Assembly (NCBI GenBank): GCA_947034885.2
Contig: OX344749.2
Span: 3,611,501 to 3,675,500 of the forward strand
Source: Thuidium tamariscinum
Lineage: Eukaryota; Streptophyta; Bryopsida; Hypnales; Thuidiaceae
Direction of reading: 5' to 3'
DNA: 64,000 bases
Under the pieces are notes generated by a model. The model did no database searches. It was not told the origin of the DNA and worked only from the letters and a program-made list of their open reading frames with translations. This document shows positions 10,701-22,243 of this stretch, one piece after another. Position 1 is the stretch's first letter; every line of letters begins with the position of its first letter. Position numbers and translations under genes: made by a program.

Positions 10701-13700
10701 CTCCCTTTCTTTCTTAAGGGTCTACTATGTCATTTTTTAGTGACATTGCACTAGTTTATTGTAATTGATGTTATTAGGCTTTGTAGGTTTTGCATTATAG
10801 ATTAATTCAAAACCACACACTTGAAAAATTCATTATCAAGCCCATTCAAATGGGATTTTAGGATATCTTATAACTAATTGCACTATCACTAATTGTACGT
10901 AGCGCAATTGCCACACATTTGAACTATGTCTAAGAAAAGAATTTGAGACTCCAAGGGATAAGGATAAAGAGGTTTGAATGTAATAATCCTATCCCTTGTC
11001 TCATACAAATGTTGTTTGTGATCTGCTTACGTGCTCCATGTCTGTGTCACCTAAGTCCCATGCAAATTCAACTGTTTTCTAATGGCATGAAAGATTTTGC
11101 GGAGTACCCTAGCTTGAAGTTTGTTTCAGTTCCTTTGGTGATCATATCCAACACTGGATTTATATATGATGTTCAATGAGCCTCAACAATTTGCTTGTCA
11201 AGGATATGGAATAGGATCCCATGTGCCTTGGCATTGCTCTAATAGATAACAAAGCCATAAAGCCTTACTTATTTGCACACAATCGTTTGTTTGCCCATGC
11301 TATTGCATATGATCTATACATGAGGAAAATTCAAGGTACGGCTCAAAATCCTGCAAAGTCTAGTTGATTTTCCTAATGGCTAGTATACGCGGTGAGGTAC
11401 TTATCAAGATTTGTGCTACATTTTCCAGGGTAATGGATTGCCATCAAAGGAAAAATATATACAATCAAAATATCCTCAAACTTTTTCTACTATTCCATCC
11501 TTGTATGTCGATTACCAAAAAATTGGTCAGAGATTTCCAAACTCATCAAACAACATCTGAAGTAAACACAAGCCCGTTGTTGAAAGCAACCCAGTTACTG
11601 CCTGAATGATGGGTTTGTCACTGGAGTTTAATCCATGATCAAATTGTATAGATTTGGACGTTTTGGATTGAGTAGAGCAATTTGGATAGTTCTCTAGCAT
11701 TCTGAGATAGTCTTTTTTTGTTCTGAAATTCACAATTGGAAACGTATGGAAGAATTTGATTTTTTTTCTATGATCAGCCTCATCTAATTGAATGACTACA
11801 AGTTCATGAATCCAATTTACTTTGGAGATTATCCGGCTGCCATGCATTAAATTATTGGTAACTAGCTCCTAGTGTGTTGTTTTCACTGCTGAAGAAGTAA
11901 CATTGATGAATGGGTCACTGGGCTTTGTTGGTGTCAATCACTACCCCTTTAGATGTAGCAGTTTTCATTATATAGGTGATTTTCTATTGAAGTGGCAAAG
12001 TTTTTTGCGGTTGTGCAAAACTTCAACTTAGACCTGTCGTTTAGTGTAGGCAGAACTTGTGCATTTCACTTTTTAGAAAATATAATGAATATTGTTTTCA
12101 AGTTCATATCCAACGGTTTTGATCCTTAAAGTCCTCTCAATAGTTATCCTTACTGCAATAGACAAATTTGGGTTTTGGGAGCATTCCATCAATGTCAAAT
12201 TGTTAGCGGTAATGTTTTCCATGCATTACTAAGCTGACTCATAATTCCTATACTAATAGAATTGTCCTAATCTAGATTGGCTCACGTTCTCAATCTTTGC
12301 AAGCGTTCAAGATAAAATTGTTGATTTGCTAAATTGTCCTATTCTAATTTATTAATAATAACATTGCCATCCTCCATCCCTACATAACTTTGTAAGTTCA
12401 AGGTAGGTCGAATGTAAAGTCCTATTCTAAAGATATTTGTATTGGAGGGAAAAGTCTATCAGTCTTGATCATAAAAAAACATAAATAACTAAATCCTAAG
12501 TGTCTCCATATATAACTATAGGCAAAAATCTAAGTCTAGGGTCCTGTAAGATCAACCTAAGAAATATGGGACCAAACCGGAACATCAAGTAGTGGAAGAA
12601 GTTGTGTTTTCAATACATAACATGCGCATAGTGAATGCCTCGGATGGCCATACTGACGGAGGTTGAAGTCCGCCAAAATCCATAAGTATTAGTCCTGTAA
12701 TACAAATGATTTAGGCATGGCGTTCATGCCTTTTATAATGAGATGCCTGCTTGAGAAGTCTTCTTTGTAATGCTAAGCCTGTCAGTGGTGAGCAGGATTT
12801 AGATAGCTTCTTTTTGAAGTTTCCAACCCCTAATAAGTCACTAGTATCTGACATAAACTTATAAGATCTTCACCCCGTCATTAAAGTCATAATAATCGGA
12901 AGAATAAGCTCGATATAGATGTCGAATCACAAATATCGAATAATAATTTTCCATGTGATGGTATAAGTCCACCGTATTAGCATGCCTTGCACGAATAGGA
13001 AGTCTAAAAATTGACTTTAAAATCTTTTGAATAATTTTTAGATCTACTAATCTGTGAAATCGTAGGATGTTGATTTCAATTTTAAGAATATAATTTCACT
13101 GATGCATGTGGCCGAAGCTTAAATGATCAATTGTCCTTTTAGCCGTCCATATTTGGAAAATGCTAATAGGATAATAACCAAATCATTTAATAGTGGGTTG
13201 GCATATAAGTTATAACCTATAGTTTTTACTTTTACATGACTTATATAGAAATTATTGTATTCAACTTATTTCCATACTATTCCAGAAGTACACAATCCCT
13301 AAAAAATCCAAGATCAATCATATTTTTTGCCTTAAAGATTCAAGTGTTATTATATGACTATAAAAGATAAGACAAAAAGGTTACAGTTGCACTTAGCTTT
13401 TCAATAGCCAGTGTCTGCATCCTTGCAAATTTGTAATTGTTTCCCAAGTAGTTCCTGTCATATTTTTGTTGGAATGATTTTGGTGCATTTTAGATTTTTA
13501 GATTCCATATGGAATCACAGCCATTGATTCTCTTCTACGCGGTATTAAAACTACCATTACCAAGTTTTTCTAGGGACTTGTATTATTGCTTGCTGCACCA
13601 TGGGCCGCCACATTGTGGCTTTGGAAGAGAATAAGGACATCTTCAACGCTATACTGAAATCTATGAAGAAGTCCACTGCAACAACGGTGGAGACTCCAGC

Positions 13701-14469
13701 GCTTGCACCAGTTATAGCCTTGTCATAGGATCCTAATGAATTGCCATTATTGCCCCAAAAATTCACTCGCAAGGAAAATTCAGTAAGCAAGTTGAAACTT
13801 TTTTATTTTTTAATGAATTGCATGGTGAATTCATCAACCAAAAAGTCTAATTCTCTGTATATTGGTTTGCAGTTATCGAGGATTGATATTGGAGGATGCC
13901 AACATGCCAAAGCCAAGTCTTTTTTTGAGTCCTCCAAAGACTTTTGAGCTTCTTGTCTATGCAAAGGAAATGGCAAGTGCCTTTGCGACTTTTGGTTCTT
14001 CTAAACCAAAACATCGTTAAGACACATATGCCCTAAATGTTTTACAGTTTATTAGCGGGTCAGCATTTGAGGGTAAAGACTAGAGAGTCTTTTGAGTCAT
14101 TAGAGAGTTCCCATTCTGAGTTTGAGTCCTTAGCGATTTAGACTCACGGAATTGACATATTCCATGAGTCAAACTATTGTATGTTGCCTTCTATTATGAT
14201 TGGATTTGTGTGTTTTATGGCTACATCTTGGTATTTTATGGTATTCATTTTCATTTTTTATACTATGAATTATACTTCAATCAACAACATTTTAGCATCG
14301 TCTCCTAAATCCTAAATTCTAAGTTGAAGTGATTGATAAACTTCACCCTAAAACACTAAACTACGGTCATGAGACCCCCTTCACTTATCCACAGTCATAG
14401 GTCCAAAATGAAATTTTTTCTAAAAAGAATTTCCTGCTCATATGCTCACGCTTCTATGCTTGCTTGCTA
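10701..14469. other. AT-rich spacer with faint mobile-element traces, no supported gene
   Basis: No frame is convincing. Two weak traces are noted. On the minus strand around 11300-11050 a broken frame contains DMITKGTETNFKLGYS, which vaguely recalls the ADxxTK region at the end of copia RNase H. On the plus strand 13599-13727 reads MGRHIVALEENKDIFNAILK and then a TAG, resembling a charged Gag-like piece. Neither is strong enough to call. Confidence 0.4.
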
Positions 14470-15480
14470 GCAACCCTACTATCTAATCCATGATAATTTC
14501 CCACTTTGTTGGTAAATGGAATTGTTCCTAAATTCAAAATACTAGTGGTTATAGGAATTAATTTAATTGTATATTTTTATCAATTCCTAATTTTACGATA
14601 GTTAGAAAAATACTACAATGCTCATTAATTCTACTAACTAATATTCTTAGAAATTAAATCAATTGATAATTCTAACTAATTTGTTATTTTTTGTTAATAT
14701 TGATTTTTCCTTTTAGAATTTCTAGCCTAATTTCAAATGGAAATTAATTAGTTTAGACTCTAAAAATCTAATCAAATCTTTTCAAATCTAATTAATTTTT
14801 AATTTCCCCTAATTCTTAAAGAAATTGGTTGTCAACTTTGTTTTTTTTCTCTTGGCTTATTAGGCCTAATAAAACAAAATCAACAAAATCCAAACCTTCT
14901 AAGAATCTAATTAATAACTAACTACCAAAGAATAAAGAACAAACTTAAAGAATAAGAACAAATTCAATATTAAGATTCCAAGAAATTAGTTTTTAAATGG
15001 CAAAGGTCAAGGCAAAGGAATAGCAAACCTAATTCAATAGTGATTATTCTCTAGAAATTAGTTTCTTAATCCTATTTCTTTTACATGAGCTTCTTTCCGT
15101 ACCTTAATTCTCTCAAACTCTTCATTCTTCTATCATTTTGTATGCAAGATGTTTTGCAATTTCTTAAGAAAGATGACGGCTATGGAGTTTGAGTTGGTAG
15201 AATTTGGTGAAGAATTTTTGGAACTTCAAATATTGGAGTTGTTGTGAAAATCAAAACAAAAAGGAAAGGTTTGGCTTCAACTGGCAACCACAATTTTGAT
15301 TTCAAATTAAAATTTTTGGAGTTCAAAAATGGTTTGAGTTTGAAGTTCATCGATTTGGATAGCCCCTGGACTTCCCAATTTGTCTGCCTAGACTTCCAAC
15401 TCGCTTGTCTAGACTTCTGACTCGCTTGTCCAAACTCCCTAGTTCTCTCCGATTGACCCCCGGGGTAGATGCATACTACG
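14470..15480 (-). mobile_element. Truncated fragment D of the TGTGAGC LTR-like family
   Basis: From about 14470 the sequence tracks copy A (from about 16560) through shared landmarks: the GGTTATAG block, GGCTTATTAGGCCTAATAAA, CTAATTAATAACTAACTACC and AAGAATAAAGAAC. It ends in a GC-richer patch of ~21-bp pyrimidine-rich units (15361-15470, for example CTCGCTTGTCTAGACTT). Homology stops on both sides, so both ends are lost. Useful as an empty-site control: it lacks the foldback element found in copy A. Confidence 0.7.
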
Positions 15481-16128
15481 GTGTACCAATATGGACTGTC
15501 ACAATCCTTAATTCAGTAGGATGTTTTGGAATTCCTATAATTTCAAATAGAAACAAATTGTGCAATATAAAAAGGACTCATTTTCATGTTGTATACTTGA
15601 TTATCTATGCATTGCAAAAGAAATCTTGTCCAAATAGTTTATATTCTATTTGTAAAGGACTTTTATATGGACTCTTTATATACTGTCACAGTCCACAGCA
15701 TTCACCATAAAGATTCATTGTTCACTAAAGAATTCAAATATTTTGCAAAAGAAGGAATTATATTTAAGTAGGATTATATATGATAAAATGCTTAGGTTTA
15801 AAAATGTTGAATTAGACACCTAAATTTGTAGATATGGACTATTATCTATCCAGAATTGCCACCAAATTTTGGGGATTGATTTGACACATTTAAAGTTAAA
15901 ATTTTGATATGTTGTCTTCACTAAATGTTCATACAAGTGTTTATCTAGAATGGTATTTTTTTTCAAATCATTTTTTTAATCATTTTCAACAACTTTTGAA
16001 CAATCAAATCCATACAATGTATAAAATGCCATTAAAAATGGACTAAAATGGAGCCACTTTTGGTATAGCGTAGTGTGCATTTGCCCCCCGACTCTCTGAC
16101 TGGGTACCCGGCCGCTCAGTCCGCCTGC
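15481..16128. other. AT-rich spacer, nothing recognised
   Basis: No coding frame, repeat or motif could be supported. The 101-residue plus-strand reading at 15405-15710 has no domain and crosses the end of fragment D. Confidence 0.5.
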
Positions 16129-16465
16129 TATGAGTGATTCTAACTCTACCCTTGAACTTAAAACCTAACACACGAGTTTTGTGTCTAATCAAGTACTTTC
16201 TCCTAATTGGGTGTCCAAAAAGTGCCTTCTAAGCAATGAACTCTTCTAATCACGTCTTTTAATCTAAAAAATCACTAATGTTTCTAATACATGGTGATGG
16301 TTAGTAGTTAAAGAATTACTTGAAAATTTTCTAATCTAAAGTTTAACCCAAAGTCAACTATTTTATTCTAGTTAATTCTAAATTTCTAATGTAGAAATCT
16401 AACTAATCACTAATTCCAAGCATTGGGCAAAATAAAGCTTAACAACAAAATTGGGATTGATTTAC

Positions 16466-16569
16466 CTTTTTAGCATAAATCTCCATCGTCCCATCATCAA
16501 ACATCATCATGTGTATGAAACCACCGGCGATCTGACGATCTCCCCGTTGAACTCATCTTATTCGTCCAT
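16466..16569 (-). pseudogene. Conserved mini-ORF of the LTR-like family, copy A (frameshifted)
   Basis: It begins ATGGACGAA on the minus strand and ends at a GTAAAT splice-donor-like site, as in copies B and C. It reads ...EFNGEI, then 8 extra bases relative to B and C shift the frame, after which IHMMMFDDGTMEIY resumes. It is 104 nt here against 96 nt in the other two. An in-frame TAA also follows codon 3. Confidence 0.5.
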
Positions 16570-16644
16570 CTAATCCATGGTAAAGTCTCACTTCGTTGGT
16601 AAAATATGAATTGATCCTAATTCCAAAAAAACTAATGGTTATAG

Positions 16645-16808
16645 CACTAGAAGAAAATTGCATTTGCCTCAACAAAATCCACTTGATGTGTTTGTTGAGG
16701 CAAACGCAAAATCTGCATTTTTCTACGTTCTTCAACGCAATTTTTGCGTTTGCCTCAACAAGCACATCAAGTGGATTTTGTTGAGGCAAATGCAAATTTC
16801 TTCTAGTG
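16645..16808. mobile_element. 164-bp foldback MITE with CACTA-type ends
   Basis: The ends are CACTAGAAGAAA and its inverse complement. The two arms, about 73 bp each, are nearly perfect inverted copies around an ~18-bp loop, so a transcript from either strand would fold into one long hairpin. Fragment D and copy C lack it at the homologous site (GGTTATA...), which proves insertion. The flanks are ATAG on both sides, a 4-bp match instead of the 3 bp expected of CACTA. The overlapping ORFs on both strands in this stretch are a by-product of the palindrome. Confidence 0.88.
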
Positions 16809-17579
16809 ATAGATAGGGATTTAAATTAATTGCATATTTTTTTATTAATTTTTAATTCCCTGGTAATTAATAAATGCCACAAATTAATTTATTCCACTAA
16901 ATTAAATAATTGAATCAACTTAAGCAATTAAATCTCTAGCAAATAAATCTATTCTAATAAAAAAATCCATTGAAAATCCTAGCTAATTTGTTAATTTTTG
17001 TTATTGTTTTTTCGTTTTCGAAATTTCTCATCTAAATTGAAATGGCAATTAATTAGTAAAATCTAACCAAATCCTTTCAAATCTAATTAATTTTTAATTT
17101 TTCCTAATTCTTAACAAAATTAGTTGTCAATTTTGTCTTTTGCTTTTTGGCTTATTAGGCCTAATAAAACAAAGTTAACAAAATCCAAACCTTTTAAGAA
17201 TCTAATTAATAACTAACTACCAAAGAATAAAGAACATTTCCAAAGAACAAGGACAATTTCAATAGTAAGATTCTCCAAGAAATTAGTTTTTAAATCTCAA
17301 GGGTCAAAGCCAAAGAATAACGAACCTAATTTCAATAGTGAGATTCTTTGGAAATTAGTTTTTTAATGTTAATTCCTTCATATGTGTGCCTTTCCACTCT
17401 CTTAATTCTCCTAATTCTTTCGTTCTTCCCTCATTCTTGCATGTGGTTTGTTTTGCAATTTGTTGAGAGAGATGATAGCTATAGAGGTTGAGATGTTTGA
17501 AAATCAAAAATCAAAATTTTGGGTTGTAGCAACAATTGCCAACCCTTTGTAATTTATGATCAAATTGATTTTTGAGGTA

Positions 17580-17850
17580 TCCAATTTTTGAGAGAGCTAC
17601 GTGTTTACTTATTTGGTCGTGTTGTAATGGCTCAACCATGTCTTGCTGAATTGGTTGAGCGCCTGCCTTGTGATCCCCTCTCGTTTTGACAGATACGTGT
17701 CTGCGTGAGACTAATCGGATCCCTTCTTTCAATCCCCGTCACCTCAGCCATGTGTCTTGGCATAATTCGTCGCAACCTTGCCCCGTCTGTCCTTCCAGCC
17801 TATTCTTCCAGCCCGTCTTGCTCAATCATCTTGCTCAGTCCGACTACAAA
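17580..17850 (-). repeat. Hypervariable GC-rich patch of copy A
   Basis: This is a GC-rich island in an AT-rich element, with loosely repeated CTTGCTCAATC / CAGCCTATTCTTCC-like units. The flanks align with copies B, C and D, whereas the patch itself does not. Its position is the same in all copies. Confidence 0.55.
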
Positions 17851-18370
17851 GTTGATTTGGTGTGACCATTGGTTGATTAACTCAATTGCAATTTTGGTCT
17901 TTTTAATCCTAAACCAACACACTTCCACAATGAACTAAAAATGAAACTAATGAACTAATGTCTAAGGTTTTTTTGAGTTTTTAATAGGTTGATTAATGAT
18001 CATATCTTGGATGAGTCCTTCTAATTAAAGTAGAAGGTTAAATGAGTAAAGGGAAGAGGTTCCAAATGGTTCAATGGGAGACAAGAAAATGATGACTTGT
18101 CTTTGAGTTGAAAGCTTTTAAACTCTCCAGACCCCTATTACATGTAGGAGGCTTGGTTGACCAACACTCATAACTTGAGCTTTTTCTTGGTTTGAGTTCA
18201 AATGATGGTTTGAGTTGTTCTTCAAACTTGAGCTCTTGTATTTGTGGGAATTAAAGCTCCACCATATAAATTGATGTTTAAAGATGGAAAGAACTATAGC
18301 TTCACTGTGCAAGGGTGACTCTAGGCATAAACAAATCAATTTAGTATTTCAAGTATTTTAGATGCAGAAG

Positions 18371-18590
18371 GAGGTACACATGATAGTGTTAAACCGAACT
18401 TGAATTAGAAAATAGCTTAAAATGTTTATGAAAATGATATTTCAAAGTTTAGGCACCGAAGGAGATATACATGACAGTGTTTAAACCAAACTTTGGCACT
18501 TGATTCTTGAAATTTTTTCAAACTTACGTATTTAATATTTAAAAGTCAAAAGAGGTACACATGACAATGTTTAAACCAAACTTTGGTACT
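18371..18590 (-). repeat. Three ~90-bp repeats (GGTACACATGACAGTG) in copy A
   Basis: GAGGTACACATGATAGTG, GAGATATACATGACAGTG and GAGGTACACATGACAATG start at 18371, 18462 and 18552, each followed by TTTAAACC(A/G)AACTT-like sequence. Copy B has three such units, copy C two. They lie downstream of the TATA box in the direction of transcription, so in the presumed transcribed leader. Confidence 0.7.
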
Positions 18591-18840
18591 AATTATTAAA
18601 ATTTTCTCGAAGTAGTGTCCAACAAGAGGTAGAAATCAAGCCTCTATCATAGAATAAGATAATAGTGATCAGTTGAAGGGACCCTAAGCCTTCAAAGTTT
18701 AATAATAAAACACAAAATAAGCTTAGCCAAGATCTTTGGTCCAAAAAGTGTTCTGACCATGTCGGTAGCACAAAATAAAGTAGAGAGAACAAAGTGTTGG
18801 TGTACGAGAAATAAAGGTATTGAAATCCTCAAGAAGGCCC

Positions 18841-18848
18841 CTTATATA
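18841..18848 (-). promoter_or_regulatory. TATA box of LTR-like copy A
   Basis: On the minus strand it reads AAGTATATAAGGG. The same site with similar flanks is present in copies B and C, followed about 30 bp later by a conserved TTGAGG(T/A)TTxxCAxTACC stretch, a plausible start region. It fixes the element's transcription direction. Confidence 0.6.
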
Positions 18849-20317
18849 CTTGTTTCCGAGCCCTCTCCAATAAAATGCCAATGAAAACACTTTGTTATTT
18901 TCTATCTATTTTAACTTAAATGTAATTTCAAAATAATACTTATTTAATGGTGAAAAATTCTAGAAGTCTCTCCATTTAACTAATAAAATCTTTGCCAAAT
19001 CAAATCCAAGATCTTAACCCAAGATATTTTGAAATTAACCCTAATCTATCTAGATATTTTGCAAATTAACCAAAAGCTATTTTGAAAATTGTCTTTATTT
19101 AGTCTAAAGATGGCTTTTTATGCAAGAAAGAGATCTTGATAAAATCCATTTTTTGATTTTTCAAGAGATATTTTCAAAATTACTTTTAATTAACCACAAT
19201 TAATGATTAAAAGTCAAATTAAGAACTGACCCTCTCTATCTTTTAGAAAACAACTCGAGACAAAAATCCATCTACGCTATTGTCTTTAGAAGATTCCAAT
19301 TAGTCTGAGGGATACCTTATTCCTCACTCCTAGGCCATTTGTAAGTGCAAATTGGAATTACGGTAACTCCAATTAAAAGTCAAAAATCTAATTTTTAGAA
19401 TTTGAACCTTTTGATGAATTTGTCAGACTATGGTCGTTAGAAATGTCTGTGAGACCAAGGACTATCTCTTCATTTACTTCAATCGGACATTATTTGCTCC
19501 AATCAAACATCATTCGCTTTTAGTATGTCGGTCAACTTGCCGCCAAGTTGTAAATTCTCGTGAGATTTGATGTTGATGCTGGTTTTGGTAGTTGGGAGTG
19601 TCGGAATGTCTTCAAACTTGACTAGACACTTATTTAGCGCACAATAACTTAATCAAATTTTTAGTGAGATTTTATCGTAACGTATGTAATTTTTAGGAAT
19701 TTATAAATATATTTGTTTGCGATTGACTTCCTATGGAATCAACATGGAATTTTGGAAAAATCCGAAATAAATTGGGTAACATCTAGGATGCTCCTAAATT
19801 CTAAGTGAGTAAGTGTAAGCTCCACGTCCGCTTCATAAATTCCTAAAAATAACAAAATTATGAATATGTTTGTCTGGTCTGTGTGGTACTCAACTCTCAA
19901 AGCTATCTATAAAGATTTTTATTTTTAAAGTCAATTTACATGGAAATTGGATTTAGACTCTTGTAGACTCTTTAGATCTATAATAGAATCTGTTGGCTTA
20001 GCTAGTATGCCATATGCATCCTTAAAAGGTTGATTTTGCACAGACAGACACTAGGACTAACTAATTCTCATATCCTCACATCACTCAAAATTGTTAAATA
20101 TTCTGTCAAATTCACTTCTAAAACTTAGAATGATGAAAATCCTTAGAATTAGGAATTTTCCACCTTCTAAGATGTTTCTTCATCATTTTGGTAGAGATTG
20201 CTACCAAAACTCCTTTAACACTCTTTTTCTATACTTTTCCTCTATAATTTAATTAAATTTTGCAAACATCTGCAAAAAATAAACTCAGAGTTCCAAGTGC
20301 CAACTTGAAGGCTCACA

Positions 20318-21530
20318 ATATGCAAATCAACAAGGTTATTAGACGGTAAATTTCAATTACCTCATTGTTGGCATGTATTACTTGGTTTCTTGAGTTTGAC
20401 AAAATATTAATGAAGCAGAAATACTTTTATTCTTTACAAAATGAATATCATACATAATTATTAAATTATCAGTGATTGATATTTAAAATTGAGTAACTTA
20501 AAGGAAGAAATTGATAAATTAGTGATTGACAACTTTTTCTAGTCTATATTATTAGTCTATTAGTCATATGACGTGAAACTGATTAATACACAAATAGATA
20601 ATTGAAGTCAAGTAGTTAAAGCTATGATAGAATTATCATTATTTTTTTAATAATTATATACAAGAAAATTTATTATGAAAAGACAAATAGTTTGTTATTC
20701 TGATTGAATTATGAGTTAGGGATTTGTCATATCAAAATTTAATTTAATTATCAATGAGTGATATTATATTTTTATTTATATTAAAATCTGTTAGTCATTT
20801 AATAACTGAAGGATTTTGGGATGGAAATATAATTTTGTTATTAGCATTATTTAAAACAATTGGTCTGAGGTGATTTAATAATCTTTTGAACTAGGGTTTG
20901 GTTGTGATATTTAAATTGTGACAATCAATAATCTCATAAAAATTGAGATAGTTCATGGATAAATTTTGATTAAGTTATTTTCGTATGTTTAGTGAAACTT
21001 TAATAACTGATTGATGGAATATATTGTCTACTAGTCTCAGCAAATGTATGAGTCAATGAAGATTGATGTTGTGAAGTTCATTGAAAAGCAAATCAATCAA
21101 TACTAAATTAAATATAAAATTATAATCTTCATTGTTTTTAAGATGTCAATTAGTCCATGATTATAGAGATAGTTTTATTAAAGCATCTTAGGGATTATTC
21201 ATTAAGTTTGATGGTTAATTGGATGGTTATAAAATTGAAGGTAGTTAAATTATCTAGCATATGAAATTGCTATGCAGAAGATCAAATTGAAATGGTTTGA
21301 TAAGTTGTTGGTTGCAAGAAAAATAAAGAACAAAATCTCTAATGTTACTAACCAAATCTTTGCACATGTTTGTTGAGATCTTATTAGAATAGCAAGACTA
21401 TTTAACTAATGAGTAAATTATGCAAATTGTAAATGTCATGTGTTATCTTTGAATCAATCAACTTAATGTGTGACTTTTCAAGAAAAGAAATGACATGACC
21501 ATTTGACTTAAATATAATTTAAGAATAATA
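20318..21530. other. AT-rich spacer, nothing recognised
   Basis: No coding frame of any length and no repeat shared within the window were found. Confidence 0.5.
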
Positions 21531-22243
21531 GGGTCGTTGCAAGAAACACTTACTGGTTTTGGCTCAAAATGGCTCAAAATCAATGAGTTCTGTGAGTCCT
21601 ATGACCCTTTGAAATAAATTATTTTTAAATTGAAAAAAATATGGATAATTTGAAGAGCAATGAGAATATTATGTCTCTTGAAATCAGACCTAAGAAAAAT
21701 TTTCTCTAAATGTTATAGACAATGGAAAATACAATGAAAATAGCTCTTTTTTCACTAATTTGGTAAAAATAGTAAAAAAATGAAAAATCCATTTTTTCTT
21801 CAAGTAAAGGTCTTTCTTTTCCAACAAATTTCATCTTTGGAAAAAATAAATTCTATTCTCTACACTTGCGCAAAGTCAGCCACTTTGACAACATGTGGAG
21901 GTTGAACAGTATAGTATTTTCAATAAATCTCTTCGTGATCTTGTGTAACTTTAAGTGAGGTCCTTGCATGCCAATTTTCAGCTCAAAATTTTCATTTTTG
22001 GGTCAAAAATAGGACTAAAACCCTCCAAAATGGCCAAGGTAGACAGCCAATTCGGGGTAGTTTAAAAATAGTAAACTAATTTTAAGAAAATTGAAAAAAT
22101 TACACAACATATAAATTTTTTTTGTGCACCTTCATTCCAAATTTCAAGTTGATAAGGCAAAATATGCAAAATTTATGAACAAAAAACTACCTGTTGGAGG
22201 TCAAGGGGACAAAAAATAGGACAAGTGTTTCTTGCAATCACCC
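21531..22243 (+). mobile_element. ~720-bp non-coding inverted-repeat element, copy 2
   Basis: It starts GGGTCGTTGCAAGAAACACT and ends with the inverse of GGGTGATTGCAAGAAACACT. The flanking 4 bp are AATA (21527-21530) and AATA (22244-22247). Same orientation as copy 3 and close to it along the whole length, including the CTCAAAATGGCTCAAAA stretch near the left end. Confidence 0.9.

Larger units (their letters stand above)
16129..20317 (-). mobile_element. LTR-like element copy A (TGTGAGC...GCTCACA family)
   Basis: This is a ~4.19-kb unit homologous to copies B and C. In window orientation it begins TATGAGTGATTC (B begins TGTGAGCAATTC) and ends GCCAACTTGAAGGCTCACA. TG...CA-type ends with a short inverted GCTCACA/TGTGAGC and the 5-bp duplication seen at copy C point to a long terminal repeat, so this may be a solo LTR. 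A shared TATA box shows that transcription would run on the minus strand. Its own flanks (CCTGC and ATATG) do not match, so it is old or rearranged. It contains a mini-ORF, a foldback MITE, a hypervariable patch and ~90-bp repeats, listed separately. Confidence 0.72.

Noticed and set aside
11050-11300. Possible copia RNase H end on the minus strand
   Set aside because: Only one short motif (DMITKGTE) resembles the family and the frame is broken; not enough to annotate.
16553-16795. Overlapping ORFs on both strands that look alike
   Set aside because: They arise from the palindromic MITE, which encodes nearly the same peptide on both strands.
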